This document shows positions 43,683 through 55,249 of a stretch of DNA of 64,000 nt, one piece after another. Under the pieces are notes generated by a model, which was not told where the DNA came from, ran no database searches, and saw only the letters and a list, made by a program, of their open reading frames with translations. Each line of letters opens with the position of its first letter. The stretch's first letter is position 1. This stretch comes from Zygnema cylindricum. Lineage: Eukaryota; Streptophyta; Zygnematophyceae; Zygnematales; Zygnemataceae. Location of the stretch: contig JBBHKE010000769.1 in the NCBI GenBank assembly GCA_037447655.1, positions 35,729-99,728 on the forward strand. Direction: 5' to 3'. The translations under genes and the position numbers were made by a program.

Positions 43683-44731
43683 TGTAGAAACTAATGCTTT
43701 TTAAGTATTTTCTAGGTCTGAAAAGAAATATAGAAGCCGAGGCAGTCTATCTCTAACTTCTCTCTCCAACTCTCAAAATTGTCGCAGTCATTGAGAAATT
43801 GGAGAGGAAGCTAGAGCCATGGCTACCTTGGCTATCCTGAGGTTTACGGGAAATTTATATTAGTTAGGGTTTATTTATTTAAAAGGAATATGCCGGCGAC
43901 AGGAATTGATCCTTCTACCTACCGGCCGGAAGACAGAAAATAGCCGGTAGCCTTAGCCGTTAAGTCTAGGATTCATGTTACGTAGTATATAGTTTGATAA
44001 TTAATTAAATATGTATACGTACGATTATTCATTTAACTGTAATAGATTACGGGATACATAGATCCGGTAATATATAAAGTACGGATTACGATACGGACTA
44101 CAAATCAATACCGCGCATTTGTTTCGTAAGTGAAACAAATACCGCGTATGTCTTTATTACGGCTACGATTAAATTAGATTCTAATCGGACGGCCGCAATT
44201 AGCGCCGAGATCGCGGAGGAAGATTTGCGCGGTTTGTGGCCATCGCCACATCGGATGACGCGTGGCGAAATTTCGTTGGATCGTGGAATCTCCGGAGATT
44301 ATGGCACCGAATCCGGATATGACATGTGTCGACATTTAGGCCATGTCGTACAATGTCCGTACCTAAAGTACACCGGCAGTTGTACTTTTGGGTACAAAAC
44401 TCAATTCTGATTGGTTCTGTACATCAGTAGATAGAGTCTGTGAGAGAGATAGGACTTAGAAAAATTAGAAGATAGGACCCCCTCTCCCAGAGAGCTTCTG
44501 TACAAAAGGTCAACTTTGACCCTCCATAACTTACTGCTCAGGGGAGCAAATTCAGAGATTCTTTTTGCTATTGACCCAGGGGAGTCTTGCCTTCACAAGG
44601 GTGCAGGTGGTTAAGATTTTTGTTTGCCAGGGTGGCAGTTGTTTTTTCTGAAACACACAGGGGTCAGGATTATCCTAGAGGCTATTTGGAAGCTGTCCAC
44701 TCTAAGGACGTATGGAGGTCTCAGAGTTTCA
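43683..44731 (+). repeat. copia-C 5' LTR
   Basis: 1049 bp. Differences from the 3' LTR include aatgcttttt versus aatggttttt near the start. Confidence 0.95.
43891..43969 (-). other. antisense tRNA-like block in copia-C 5' LTR
   Basis: Read on the minus strand: ctagacttaacggctaagg (A-box-like) ... ggatcaattcctg (B-box-like). It lies 209-287 bases from the LTR start, antisense to the element, as in copia-A. Confidence 0.5.
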
Positions 44732-44746
44732 GGTTATGGGCCCACC
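44732..44746 (+). promoter_or_regulatory. copia-C primer-binding site (half-tRNA type)
   Basis: GGTTATGGGCCCACC directly follows the LTR end TTTCA and is the complement of the initiator-Met tRNA anticodon arm. The single base present between LTR and site in copia-A is missing here. Confidence 0.88.
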
Positions 44747-45661
44747 CTCTAGGGTACCAATCTTTAATGGAACTGGCTTCATATACTAGGAAAGTATGAT
44801 GATAGGAGCTCTATGCGAAAAAAGGTTTTTGGGGGATAGTGAGTGGACGATTGGGGCGTCCATCAAGTCTTGGAATCCCTCCAGGGTTTGGTGGAAGCAG
44901 ATTCACCAGGAAAGAGGATTCACCTTCAACGGAGAAAACAAAAGAAGAAGAGGTGGTGGACAAAGGAAAGGAGAAGGAGACGACAACACCAATAACAACT
45001 GGTTCGACATTTATGTCACCTATTTCGAGGAATGAGGAGAATGATACTGAAACCTGGGACTTCAACAATATGGCGGCAAAGAACTTCATCTTGCACCATC
45101 TCACTCAAGGACTTGCATTTCCTCATTTGCAAGTAGAAAGGGCATCCGATCTTTGGATGGCTCTCATAGAGATGTACCGAAGTGGTACGATTCAGCAACA
45201 ACAGTTGGCTGATCAGAAAGTTAAGGAGTATGTATACAAAGGGGGAAATATGTTGGATTTTTGCAATGAGCTTGCTACACTCTTCATGGAGCTAGAGAGT
45301 GCGGGAAAAGATTTTAGTGAAAAAGAAAAGGTTAACTGTTTACTGATGAAGTTACCTGATGAGTTCGTGAACATAGTTTACCGTGTGGAGGACTTGCCTA
45401 ACTCAAGGTGGATATGGAACTCAGTGGTAGGGATGATTCTCGTTCAAGAGAATACAATTGAGATCTGAAGGGGAGGAAAGAGTGGCCAAGCCTTGGCAAC
45501 AGCGACTGATTGGAGGAACAAGAATTCCCGAAAACCGGTCGGAAACTATGGGGGTAAGAAGCAGAAAAAATAGGCCGACGAGTTTAAACCAAGGGCTCCC
45601 AAAGGTTTATGTCATTTTTGAAAGAAACCGGGGCACTATATGGCAGAGTACACTAAGCTAA
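44732..45661 (+). pseudogene. copia-C gag and ruined zinc knuckle
   Basis: The gag start matches copia-A (SRVPIFNGTGFIY) but the conserved Trp codon that follows is a TAG stop near 44789. The main frame 44839-45468 holds ERASDLWMALIEMYRSG and YKGGNMLDFCNELATLFMEL, then a TGA replaces an Arg codon after NTIEI. The knuckle region (about 45608-45650) has a stop in place of the second Cys and Tyr in place of the last Cys, relative to CHFCKKPGHYMAEC in copia-A. No functional nucleocapsid could be made. Confidence 0.88.
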
Positions 45662-46506
45662 TCGAGCTTCGGTTAAAGGAGGGGCAGACCGGTGGTACCC
45701 CGAGAGGAAAGAAAAAGGCCCTTGTCACACAGGTTCTTGAGGCGGAATCCGAGGACGAAGACGATGAGCTCCTTTTGGATGAGGAGTTGGAGGCGAAAAA
45801 CGAGGTCAAAATTCCACGAAGGAAGAAATGTGCTTACGGTGGATTGAAAGGTGAAGCAGGCTGGATTGTAGATTCAGGTGCCTCCATGCACATGTGTAAG
45901 GATAGACACCTGTTCACTAAGATAAGAAAGATTCCCACCGTAGAGATAGATTACGGGGATGGCAGGATAGTCACCACTACTCTTGTAGGATCGGTAGATC
46001 TGAAAGTGTTAGTAGAAGGAAAGACATCCATATTAACATTCTCCGATGTATTGTTTATTCCGGAGCTGAACAAAAATCTTATCTCTACATCAGTATTAGA
46101 TGATAAGGGTTTTTTCACTAGCATTAGGGGAGGAGTCTTTACTGCTAGTTTTGAGAAGGATGTCTATTTCATTGCTGAGAAAGGTAGCCATGGGATGTTT
46201 AGGCTGATCTTAAGTAATGAAAAGAAGAAACTTTATTATGCTGGTGTTCATGATATTATGATGTGGCATAAGAGGCTTGGGCATGTGAATCTAGAAAAGT
46301 TAAGAGAGATGAAAAAGATGGGAGTGGTGGAAGGGATTAAGTTCAGTGAAAGTGATGATATAAGTGATTGTAGTGGATGTGCTCAAGGTAAAGTACACAG
46401 ATTACCCTTTCCTAAGTCAGCCACCTATAAGGGAAAAAAAATTCTAGATCTAGTACACACAGATATTTGGGGACCGGCTAAAGTGCCCTCACCAGGGGGG
46501 AAGTGA
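45640..46506 (+). pseudogene. copia-C protease and integrase zinc domain
   Basis: A 288-codon frame includes the acidic block ESEDEDDELLLDEELE, the protease motif GWIVDSGASMHMC with intact DSG, the FIPELNKNLISTSVLDDKGF stretch, and the integrase HHCC domain (WHKRLGHVNLEKLREMKK to CSGCAQGK). It ends in a TGA at the Arg codon of GGKRF, just before the integrase core. Confidence 0.92.
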
Positions 46507-48207
46507 TTTATGATGACTATAACTGATGATTGGTCTCGGTATTCCCGGGTATATTTTTTGAAAAACAAGTCCGAAGCTGAGGATTGTTTTAGATAATATA
46601 AAGCATGGAGCAAAAAACTCCATGAAACTCAAATCAAGAGAGTAAGGAGTGACAATGGTGGAGAGTATACTTCTAACCAGTTTGAGGTTTTTCTGAGGGA
46701 AGATGGGGTTCAACACCAAAAGACTGTTCCAGAAAATCCGAAACAGAATGGGGTAGCTGAAAGGTTAAATAGAACACTAAGTGATAGTGCTAGAAGTATG
46801 TTGTCAGATAAAAAGATAGGAAAAAGGTTTTGGGCAGAAGCAATGAACTGTGCTAATTACCTCAAGAATAGAGTTCTTACTTCAGCTATAAAAAATCAAA
46901 CACCTTATGAGAGTTGGACAGGCCGGAAACCAGACATATCTCACTTAAAGGTTTTCGGCAGTCAAGTGTTCAGTCTAGATACTGATCGGTCCAATTGGAA
47001 GCTAGATCCTAAAGGAAAACCGGGATACTTATTAGGATATGATGAAGATGTTAAAGGATATAGAGTTTATGATCTAAAAAGGGAAGATATAATCTTAGTA
47101 AAGCATCTAGTAGTTATGGATGAAGGAAAGTCTGTGGATCCCTTCAAATATACGAAGTCAGTAAAAATCAGATTTGAGTCAGAAAATTCCGATGACTTTG
47201 AGCTTCCTATCTATCCAGGTTTTAGAGAAGATGACATTCTTGCAGGAACAAATCAGACCCAAAAGGACTCGGCTTTGGAAACTCCAGTGACAACTCTACT
47301 CGAAGCGGAAGACGTGGTGGAAATTGATTCGGGATCAAGGGATAGGGGACAAGCCAAGTTTGTTCGAAAGAATCCACGAGAACCATCTATTCCAGCCTCT
47401 GATTTTGAGGGGGGGAGGAGAAGTAGCAAAAGACTGCAAGAAAAACAGGTTATTAACAAGGTAACTAAACTATCTCATCAAGATGAACCTCAAACTTATG
47501 GAGAGGCAATGACTTGTCCAGAAAGAAACCGGTGGAAGACAGCCATCAATGAGGAGATGGCTTCAATCATGGCAGCCGATACTTGGGAGCCGGTGGACTC
47601 TCCACCTAACCGAAAACCAATCGGTTGTAAGTGGGTTTTTAAATTAAAACTGAACCCAGATAACACAATCGAGCGCTACAAGGCCAGATTAGTGGCAAAG
47701 GGATTTACACAAAAGGAAGGAATTGACTACGAGGAAACCTTTGCCCCGGTGGTCAGATTTCCCTCCGTCCGCATACTTCTCAGTTTAGCAGCGGCGGAAG
47801 ACATGGAAGTGCATCAGATGGACATCAAGACAACCTTTTTGTATGGAGAATTGGAACAGGAGATCTTCATGCGACAACCCGAAGGTTTTGTGGAGGAAGG
47901 AGAGGAGAGTAAGGTATGCCGGCTGATTAAATCTCTTTATGGTTTGAAACAAGCACCTCGACAATGGAATAAGAAGCTTGATGAGTTTCTTACCGGTCTG
48001 GGATATATTCGGATCAGCTCAGATCACTCAATCTATGTTTTCGAAGATGAGGAAGGTTTTATATTTATTGCAATTTATGTTGATGATTTGCTTGTTTTAA
48101 GTAAATCAATGAAAAAAATTAACAAACTGAAAACCGATCTTAAGGGGAGATTTGAAATGAAGGATATGGGAGAAGCAAGATATATTTTGGGAATTCAAGT
48201 AGAGTGA
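46507..48207 (+). pseudogene. copia-C integrase core, linker and reverse transcriptase
   Basis: The core begins MMTITDDWSRYSRVYFLKNK (first Asp), has an internal stop near 46594, then RSDNGGEYTSNQFEVFL and NGVAERLNRTL, so D, D and E remain. The long frame from 46798 continues FWAEAMNCANYLKNRVLTSA, the linker, and RT with VHQMDIKTTFLYG, SLYGLKQAPRQWNKKL and IYVDDLLVLSKSM. It ends at ILGIQVE followed by TGA, where copia-A has an Arg codon. Confidence 0.92.
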
Positions 48208-49060
48208 GACCGAAAAAGGAAAATTATAAGACTGACTAAAAAGGAAGCAATAGGGAACATGCTTGAAAAATTTCAAATGGATAAAGCTAATAGTTGTACA
48301 ACTCCAATGGAGTTGAAGAAGGGAAGTGAGGGGAGTGAGGAAGAAGGAGTCATTGTCTTAGACGAGGAATTATCTCCTGATGAACAGAAGTTCATGCGAC
48401 TATTCCTTACAGGCAAGTAGTGGGAAGTCTAATCTATTTTATGAATTGTACCCGGCCGGATTTAGCTGCAGCTGTAGGAGTGCTGAGTAGAAGTCTAAAT
48501 GCTCCCACTAAGAAGGATTGGGAGGCAGCTAAGAGAGTTCTTAGATATTTGGTAGGAACTAGGGATCTATGGTTGCATTTGGGTGGGGAGAATACTGACA
48601 TCACTACTTGGAGTGATGCCAGTTATGGTGATGCTCCGATGAGGAGATGCACTTCTGGATATGTATTATATGTGGGTGATGCGGCTTGCTGTTGGAGTAG
48701 CAAACAGCAAAAGGTTATTGCTCAGTCCACCATGGAGGCTGAGTATATGGCCTCTTGCTCTGCTGTAAAAGAATTGATGTGGGTCAAGTCTTTGCTTGGT
48801 GAGCTTGGTCACCTTAAGAGTGGTGTGCAGAAAATATTTTGTGATAATCAGGCAGCAATCGCTATTTATGCCAATCCTAAACATCATTTTAAAGCCAAAC
48901 ACATGGACATCAGACTCAGCTTTGTTAGATAAAAAGTAGAAAACAAAATAATCAGTTTAGAGTACAGACCAGATAGGGAGATGGTAGCAGATATGATGAC
49001 CAAACCTGTGCCTTCCCCTAAGCTATATTTTTTGCAGGGAGAAGTGTGGTCTGAAATTAA
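48208..49060 (+). pseudogene. copia-C RT connection and RNase H
   Basis: After the stop the frame continues with the EAIGNMLEKFQMDKANSC block. A one-base loss near 48402 then shifts to 48420-48932. That frame has GSLIYFMNCTRPDLAAAVG, TTWSDASYGDAP, MEAEYMASCSAVKELM and CDNQAAIAIYANP. A stop after LSFVR interrupts the last 40 residues (MVADMMTKPVPSPK follows). Confidence 0.9.
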
Positions 49061-49068
49061 AGATTGAC

Positions 49069-49084
49069 TAGAAAATAAGGGGAG
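49069..49084 (+). promoter_or_regulatory. copia-C polypurine tract
   Basis: agaaaataaggggag abuts the TGTAGAAAC start of the 3' LTR, as in copia-A. Confidence 0.85.
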
Positions 49085-50132
49085 TGTAGAAACTAATGGT
49101 TTTTAAGTATTTTCTAGGTCTGAAAATAAATATAGAAGCCGAGGCAGTCTATCTCTAACTTCTCTCTCCAACTCTCAAACTTGTCGCAGTCACTGAGAAA
49201 TTGTAGAGGAAGCTAGAGCCATGGCTACCTTGGCTATCCTGAGGTTTACGGGAAATTTATATTAGTTAGGGTTTATTTATTTAAAAGGAATATGCCGGCA
49301 ACAGGAATTGATCCTTGTACCTATCGGCCGGAAGACAGGAAATAGCCGGTAGCCTTAGCCGTTAAGTCTAGGATTCATGTTACGTAGTATATAGTTTGAT
49401 AATTAATTAAATATGTATATGTACGATTATTCATTTAACTGTAATAGATTACGGGATACATAGATCCGGTAATAAATGAAGTATGGATTACGGTACGGAC
49501 TACAAATCAATACCGCGCATTTGTTTCGTAAGTTAAACAAATACCGCGCATGTATTTATTACGGCTACGATTAAATTAGATTCTAATCAGACAGCCGCAA
49601 TTAGCGACGAGATCGCGGAGGAAGATTTGGGCGGTTTGTGGCCATCGCCACATCGGATGACGCGTGGCAAAATTACGTTGGATCGTGGAATCTCCGGTGA
49701 TTATGGCACCGAATCCGGTATGACATGTGTCGACATTTAGGCCATGTCGTACAATGTCCGTACCTAAAGTACACCGGTAGCTGTACTTTTGCGTACGAAA
49801 CTCAATTCTGATTGGTTCCGTACATCAGTAGATAGAGTTTGTGAGAGAGATAGGACTTAGAAAAATTAGAAGATAGGACCCCCTCTCCCAGGGAGCTTCT
49901 GTACAAAGGGTCAACTTTGACCCTCTATAACTTACTGCTCAAGGGAGCAAATTCAGAGATTCTTTTTGCTATCGACTCAAGGGAGTCTTGCCTTCACAGA
50001 GGTGCAGGTGGTCAGTGTTTTTGTCTGCCAGGGTGGCAGTTATTTTTGCTGAAACACAAAGGGGTAAGGATTATCCTAGAGGCTTCTTGGAAGCTATCTA
50101 CTCTGAGGACTTATGGAGGTCTCAGAGTTTCA
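49085..50132 (+). repeat. copia-C 3' LTR
   Basis: 1048 bp, followed by target duplication CGGCC. Confidence 0.95.
49293..49371 (-). other. antisense tRNA-like block in copia-C 3' LTR
   Basis: Same position and orientation as in the 5' LTR; on the minus strand tagacttaacggctaagg ... caaggatcaattcctg. Confidence 0.5.
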
Positions 50133-50224
50133 CGGCCGGGAGGTCTCGATTTTTTTTGGATTTGATAATGGCAGTAACTATTTTGGTTAGCGCACAGTCA
50201 CTTTTGTCAACTTGTCAAAGATTG

Positions 50225-50450
50225 TTTGTTTTAAGTACACATTAGTACAAGTTAAGTACCGTTGAGTTTAAATTTGATTCACCAGTGAATCAATTCAAAA
50301 GCTTTGACTTTCAAAATATTGTAACAACTAGCTAAAATTTTGCCGCGCTTGTGAAAGTCAACCGTCATAATAATATTCACTTTCAAAATATTATAACAAC
50401 CGGTTAAAAATTATGATGTGCTTGTGAATATTGACCATCATAAGAAAAAT
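50225..50450. repeat. dispersed repeat, inverted copy at about 56800-56965
   Basis: Words gttgagtttaaatttga, tttgactttcaaaatattgt, gccgcgcttg and gtcataataa occur here in order and, in inverse, at 56800-56965. A second shorter direct copy (tttcaaaatattataacaac) follows at about 50380. The two locations bracket copia-D. Confidence 0.65.
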
Positions 50451-50460
50451 CAGCAATTTT

Positions 50461-51460
50461 TGTTGAAATAACTAGATTTATAGTGTATTTTCTTGGTCTA
50501 AATAGATTATTGAAAAAAGAAAATAAAAGCGCAAACAACAGTCTGAACCTCTTCTCTCTAGCCCCCCTACTTGTTGTAGTTACTGAAAGAGAGAGAGAAT
50601 GGTTGAGCCATGGCTGCCTCAGCTCCATAGGTAGGACTAAAGAGTGACATAAGTCACTCCCAACAAAAGGTTGAGTGCGACAGGACTCGAACCTCCAACC
50701 GGCAGAGCGAGGTGTAGGAGTCAGCTTTAACCGGTCTGTCGTAGGAGTTCCTTAAATTACATAGGGTGTAATATTTATTTAAAATGTGTTGTGATCTCTA
50801 ATCCGATTAACGAACATATGAATGAAGGGACATAGAACTAGTTAATATGTATTGCGAACATGATCCCACACGAAACAAATGAATCGGACATTTGTTTCAA
50901 CGGCTAACATTAAAAGTCATTTTTGATCTAACCGCACATGTCGCCGCTGAAATCTCGGAATGGTCACTTTGGCGGCTTTCGAACCCGTCATGACCTGGCA
51001 CCACGTGGGGAGATAACATTTGGAAGCGGAAATCCTGGGAACATAAGAATGAGTAAAAGGAAGACACGTGTCCACTCAATGGCCTTGCCTTACACAGGCC
51101 GTACAGAAAGGATATCGACTGTAGTACCTTTATGTACGATACAGTCATATGATTAAATCATACTGCAGTAGATAGGGGTTGTGATAGGGATTTGGGACTT
51201 AGCATTTTTAAATCGGCAGCAACCTCTCTTTGAAAGTTTGTATAAATTGGCAATTTTTGCCGCTTCATAACTTATCGTCTCGTTGGGCGTTTTAAATATT
51301 TTTTTTGATGTGGACTCAAGGGAGTTCAAATTGCACAAGGGTGCTGTTAGGCTGACAATTTGTTTGCTTGATCAGAAGTGGTTGTAGTTGAAAGAGGGCT
51401 AGTTGAAATTACATAAAGGCTTCCTGAATTCTGTAGTCTAATACAGGTCTCAAAATTGCA
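50461..51460 (+). repeat. copia-D 5' LTR
   Basis: The LTR runs from TGTTGAAATAACTAG to ...CTCAAAATTGCA, immediately before the primer site. Its first 150 bases match 55833-55985. Confidence 0.85.
50673..50741 (-). other. antisense tRNA-like block in copia-D 5' LTR
   Basis: On the minus strand gacagaccggttaaagctga (A-box-like) ... ggaggttcgagtcctgtcg, where GGTTCGAGTCC fits the B-box consensus exactly. It lies 213-281 bases from the LTR start, the same offset as in copia-A/C, although the surrounding LTR differs. Confidence 0.55.
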
Positions 51461-52222
51461 GGTTATTGGCCCACCCTCTAGGGTGCCCATCTTCAATGGA
51501 TATGGATTCATTTATTGGGAAGCCATGATGACAAGGGTTTTGTGCGGAAAACGATACTGGGGTATTGTAAGAGGAGAAGTGAAACGTCCACCTCGGGGAA
51601 CCCCACTAGGACTTGGTGGAAAAAGGTTTTCTACAGCAACATCTGCTGCAACGTAGGAGGTAGATGATGGGGATAACATTGTGTCCGAAAATGGGAAAGA
51701 AAAGGAGACACCTCTTACTCTTATTGTTTCAATTCCCACGACACCTAGAGCGGCGATCGTGAAGACCCCTAAGAAAGACACCCAAATGTGGATAGACACC
51801 AATATGGCTGCCAAAAAATTCATTCTAACAACCTCACTCAAGCTCTGGCAACTCCCCATCTTCAAGTTTACAAAGCCGAGGAGTTGTGGGTGAGTTTGGT
51901 AGAGATCTATAAAGATGGTACGATTCAAGAGCACTAATTGGCCGAGCAAAAGTTCGAAAATTATACTTACAAAGGAGGAAAGATGTTAGACTATTGTAAT
52001 GATCTCTCTTGTTTGTATATGGAGATGGAGAGTGTCGGGTTGACAAGTACAATGAAGATGAAAGTTAACACTCTCATCATGAAGTTACCCAACGAGTATG
52101 AGAAAATAGTGTACCGAGTACAGGAAATGAGAGACAGTTCATCGAAGTGGAATACAGTTCTCCGAATGATACTTGCGCAAAAAAACAAGATTGATATCAG
52201 GAGAGGAGGAAACAACATATAA
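51456..52222 (+). pseudogene. copia-D gag
   Basis: The first frame reads QVIGPPSRVPIFNGYGFIYW from the LTR end across the primer site and stops at 51656. Further pieces lie at 51681-51893 (MWIDTNMAAKKFILTTSLKL) and 51938-52222 (AEQKFENYTYKGGKMLDYCN; MKLPNEYEKIVYRVQEM), in shifted phases. This is the same Gag core as copia-A. Confidence 0.82.
51461..51475 (+). promoter_or_regulatory. copia-D primer-binding site (half-tRNA type)
   Basis: GGTTATTGGCCCACC follows the LTR end directly and matches 14 of 15 bases of the initiator-Met anticodon-arm complement. Confidence 0.8.
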
Positions 52223-52900
52223 GTTTTAGTTGTCGGAACAGAGAGGTGGTGAAAAGACCTGAAAAATCCGTACAAAGGAGAAAGAGATCAATCTAGAGGA
52301 CGGAGGCCTCTAAATGGTCTTTGTCACTTTTACAAAAAAGTAGCGATACTTCATCACAGATTATGTCAAGCTGTCGGAGCTAAGGCTCAAAGAGAACCAT
52401 GGAGGGGGTTCTTTTAGATGAAAGAAAAAGGCACTTGTAGTCATATAAGTGAAAGGAGAGATCAAGGATGAGTCCTTTGAGGAGGAGGTGGATGGGGAAC
52501 TTGTTCTTGACAAGAATCTAGAGGAGAAGGGGATGCCTCGAAAACAGAAGTGCGCTCTCGGAGCAATTCGAAAAGCTCCACAAGAAGGATGGATCATTGA
52601 CTCAGGTGCATCCATGCAAATGTGTCGTGATAATCACCTCTTTACTAAGCTAAGAAGTTCCCTACTGTAGAGATAGAGTATGGGGATGGGGAGTGGTTAC
52701 TACAGATCTAGTGGGATCCGTAAAGGTGAAAGTGTTAGTGGAGGGTAAGACTTCTATACTCACCTTCTAATATGTAATCTATATTCCTTAGCTGAGTAAA
52801 AATCTTGTCTCTACGTCCGTATTAGATGACAAAAAATTTGATACCTTCACTAGAAAAAAAGTCTTTACATCTAAATTTAGGGATGAAGTCTACTTCACTG
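52223..52900 (+). pseudogene. copia-D zinc-knuckle remnant and protease
   Basis: The knuckle region near 52320 reads CHFYKKV, with Tyr in place of the second Cys, so the zinc site is lost. The frame 52449-52670 keeps GWIIDSGASMQMCRDNHLF with the DSG motif. Stops and shifts follow near 52670 and 52790; the LVSTSVLDD stretch is still recognisable. Confidence 0.8.
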
Positions 52901-52920
52901 CAGATAAGGGTAGCCATAGA

Positions 52921-54400
52921 ATGTTTAGGATTAAACTGAGTAATGAAAAGAAGAATGCTTATTATGTTGGTGTCCCAAAGATGATGATTTTACACAAGCC
53001 GTGGGGGCATGTGCATTTTGATACGTTGAGGGAAATGAAGAAGCTTGGTGTATTAGAAGGCATTCAGTTTGAGAATAATGAAATGGTGGATGACGGCAGT
53101 GGATGTGCCCAAGGCAAGGCTCATAGATTTCCCTTTCCCAAAGCCGCCACATATAGAGGTGAGAAAGTACTAGATCTAGTACACACAGATATCTAGGGAC
53201 CAGCAAAAGTAGCTTCGGTTGGAGGGAAAAGGTTTATGTTGATAATAACTAATGACTTGTCTAGATACTCTAGAGTCTACTTTCTAAAAGCAAAGTATGA
53301 AACACAAACTTACTTTAATGAATATAAAGCTAGGAGTGAGAAGTTGCACGGAACCCCGTTAAGAAAATAAAGAGTGATTATGGGGTAGAGTATACCTCTA
53401 ACAAGTTTGAGGAATACTTGAGAGATGAGGGAGTTCAACATCAAAAAATTGTACCGTATAATCCAGAACAAAATGGGGTAGCTAAGAGGTTGAACCGAAA
53501 ACTAAGAGATAGTGTATGCAGTATATTAGCCGATAAAAAAAATAGGAAAGAGGTTTTGGGAGGAAGACATAAACTATGCCAACAGAATTAAAAATGGAGT
53601 CCTTACCTCAGCCGTAAAAAGAATTACACCTTATGAAGGATGGGTTCGAAAGAAACCAAATATCTCTCATCTGAAAGTATTCGGTAGCCAAGTTTACAGT
53701 TTTGATACGGATAGGAAAAAATTGAAACTAGATGCTAAGGGAAAACCTTGATACTTTGTAGGATATAAAGAGGATGTCAAGGGATATAGAGTCTATAACT
53801 TAGTAAAGCAAGATATCATTCAGGTCAAACACCTAGTTGTCATGGATGAAGGGAAGTCATTTGACCCCTTAAAATATACTAAGAAGATAAAAATAAGTTT
53901 TGAGTCCAATAGTGAGGAGAACTCGGTTTTTCTCGAAAGGGACATGAGTGAAACAATGATTGCAGATTCAAGGGAGATCTAAGATACAAGAGATCTACCC
54001 GAAACCCCACATACTCCTATGGACTTGGAGGAGATAGAAGAGGAGGAACCGGAGTCAATTTCCATGGATAAGGGTGCTGATGAGGGAGTAAGAAGAAATC
54101 CAAGATTTCCCTCTATTTTAGCCTCGCAGTTTGAGGGAGGATGAAGGAGCTGCAAAAGGATAAAAGAAAAACAAGCTGCTTATAAAGTAACTAAGGTATC
54201 TAACCCTGATGAGCCTCAGTCATACTTGGAGGCAGTGAACAGTTCGGAGAGAGACAAATGGGTTAGAGCCATAAATGATAAGATGGCCTCTATCATGGAA
54301 GCAAATACTTGGGAACTAGTGGACTGTCCTCCGAACAAAAAACTGATAGGTTTCAAATAGGTGGTTAAACTGAAATTGAACCCAGATTATACCATTGAAA
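52921..54400 (+). pseudogene. copia-D integrase and linker
   Basis: Frame 52921-53196 has the zinc domain with changes (ILHKPWGHVHFDTLREMKKL; CAQGKAHRFPFP). A stop lies at DI*G before the core. The core is recoverable only in pieces: NGVAKRLNRKL near 53470 and the HLKVFGSQVYSFDTDR region near 53670. The linker and start of RT (MASIMEANTWELVDCPPNKK) reach 54360, with stops. Confidence 0.78.
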
Positions 54401-55245
54401 GATAAAAGGCTCGGTTGGTAGCAAAGGGGTTCACTCGAAAGGAAAGGATTGACAATGAGGAGACTTTTGCTCAAGTTGTTTGGTTCCCATCAGTAAGGAT
54501 TCTCTTGAGTCTAGCGGCAGCAGAAGACAAGGAAATACAACAAATGGATATTAAGATTGCCTTCCTCAATGGTGAGTTAAAAGAAGAAGTTTTCATGTGG
54601 CAACCAAAGGGGTTCGTGGAGGAAAGAGAAGAGAGCAAAGTCTGCAAGCTCATAATGTCCTTGTATGGATGCAAACTCATAAAGTCCTTATATGGATTGA
54701 AGCAGGCTCCGTGATAGTGGAATAAAAAACTAGATGAGTTTCTCACCGGTCTGGGATATATCCGGATCAGCTATGACCATTTTATCTATATGTTTGAAGA
54801 TGAGAATGGTGTGGTTTTTATTGCAATTTATGTGGATGATTTGTTGGTATTAAGTTAGTCTTTAGAAAATATCAATAAGTTAAAGAAAGATATTAAAAGC
54901 ATATTTGACATGAAGGATTTAGGGGAGGCAAGATATATTTTGGGAATATTAATGGAGAGAGATAGGTGGAAAAGGATCTTTAGATTTACTTAGAAAGAAA
55001 CAATAAGTAGTATGCTTCAAAAATTCCAGATGGAAAAAGCAAACAGTTGTACCACTTCCATGGACTTGAAAAAAGTAAGTGATGGAAGTGTAGAAGGAGG
55101 AGTGATAATCTTAGATGATCAAATTAGTCCAGAAGAGAGAGAGTTTATGAAGTCTATCCCTTACTGGCAGGTTGTACAAAGTCTAATATACTTTATGAAC
55201 TGTACCAGGCCAAACATAGCGGCAGCAGTTAGGAGTCCTCAATAA
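54401..55245 (+). pseudogene. copia-D reverse transcriptase with internal duplication
   Basis: Frame 54415-54714 has MVAKGFTRKERIDNEETFAQ, IQQMDIKIAFLNGELKEEVF with the first Asp, and then LIMSLYG followed by CKLIKSLYGLKQAP. A 27-bp in-frame tandem duplication (54644-54670 and 54671-54697) has doubled part of the SLYG block. After a stop, IAIYVDDLLVLS near 54830 keeps the catalytic pair. 55012-55245 carries MLQKFQMEKANSC and QSLIYFMNCTRPNIAAAV. Confidence 0.85.
54644..54697 (+). repeat. 27-bp tandem duplication inside RT
   Basis: Two copies of gcaagctcataatgtccttg plus tatggat, differing by three bases. Confidence 0.9.
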
Positions 55246-55249
55246 GGAG

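Larger units (their letters stand above)
43683..50132 (+). mobile_element. Ty1/copia LTR retrotransposon copia-C, complete
   Basis: LTRs of 1049 and 1048 bp with TGTAGAAAC...GTTTCA ends and a perfect target duplication CGGCC (43678-43682 and 50133-50137). The protein sequence is close to that of copia-A, so they are one family. This copy is older: its LTRs differ at several sites, and the polyprotein has in-frame stops at otherwise conserved codons as well as frameshifts. Confidence 0.95.

Noticed and set aside
44839-48932. Intact copia polyprotein gene
   Set aside because: In-frame stops at conserved codons, two lost knuckle cysteines and a frameshift rule out function.
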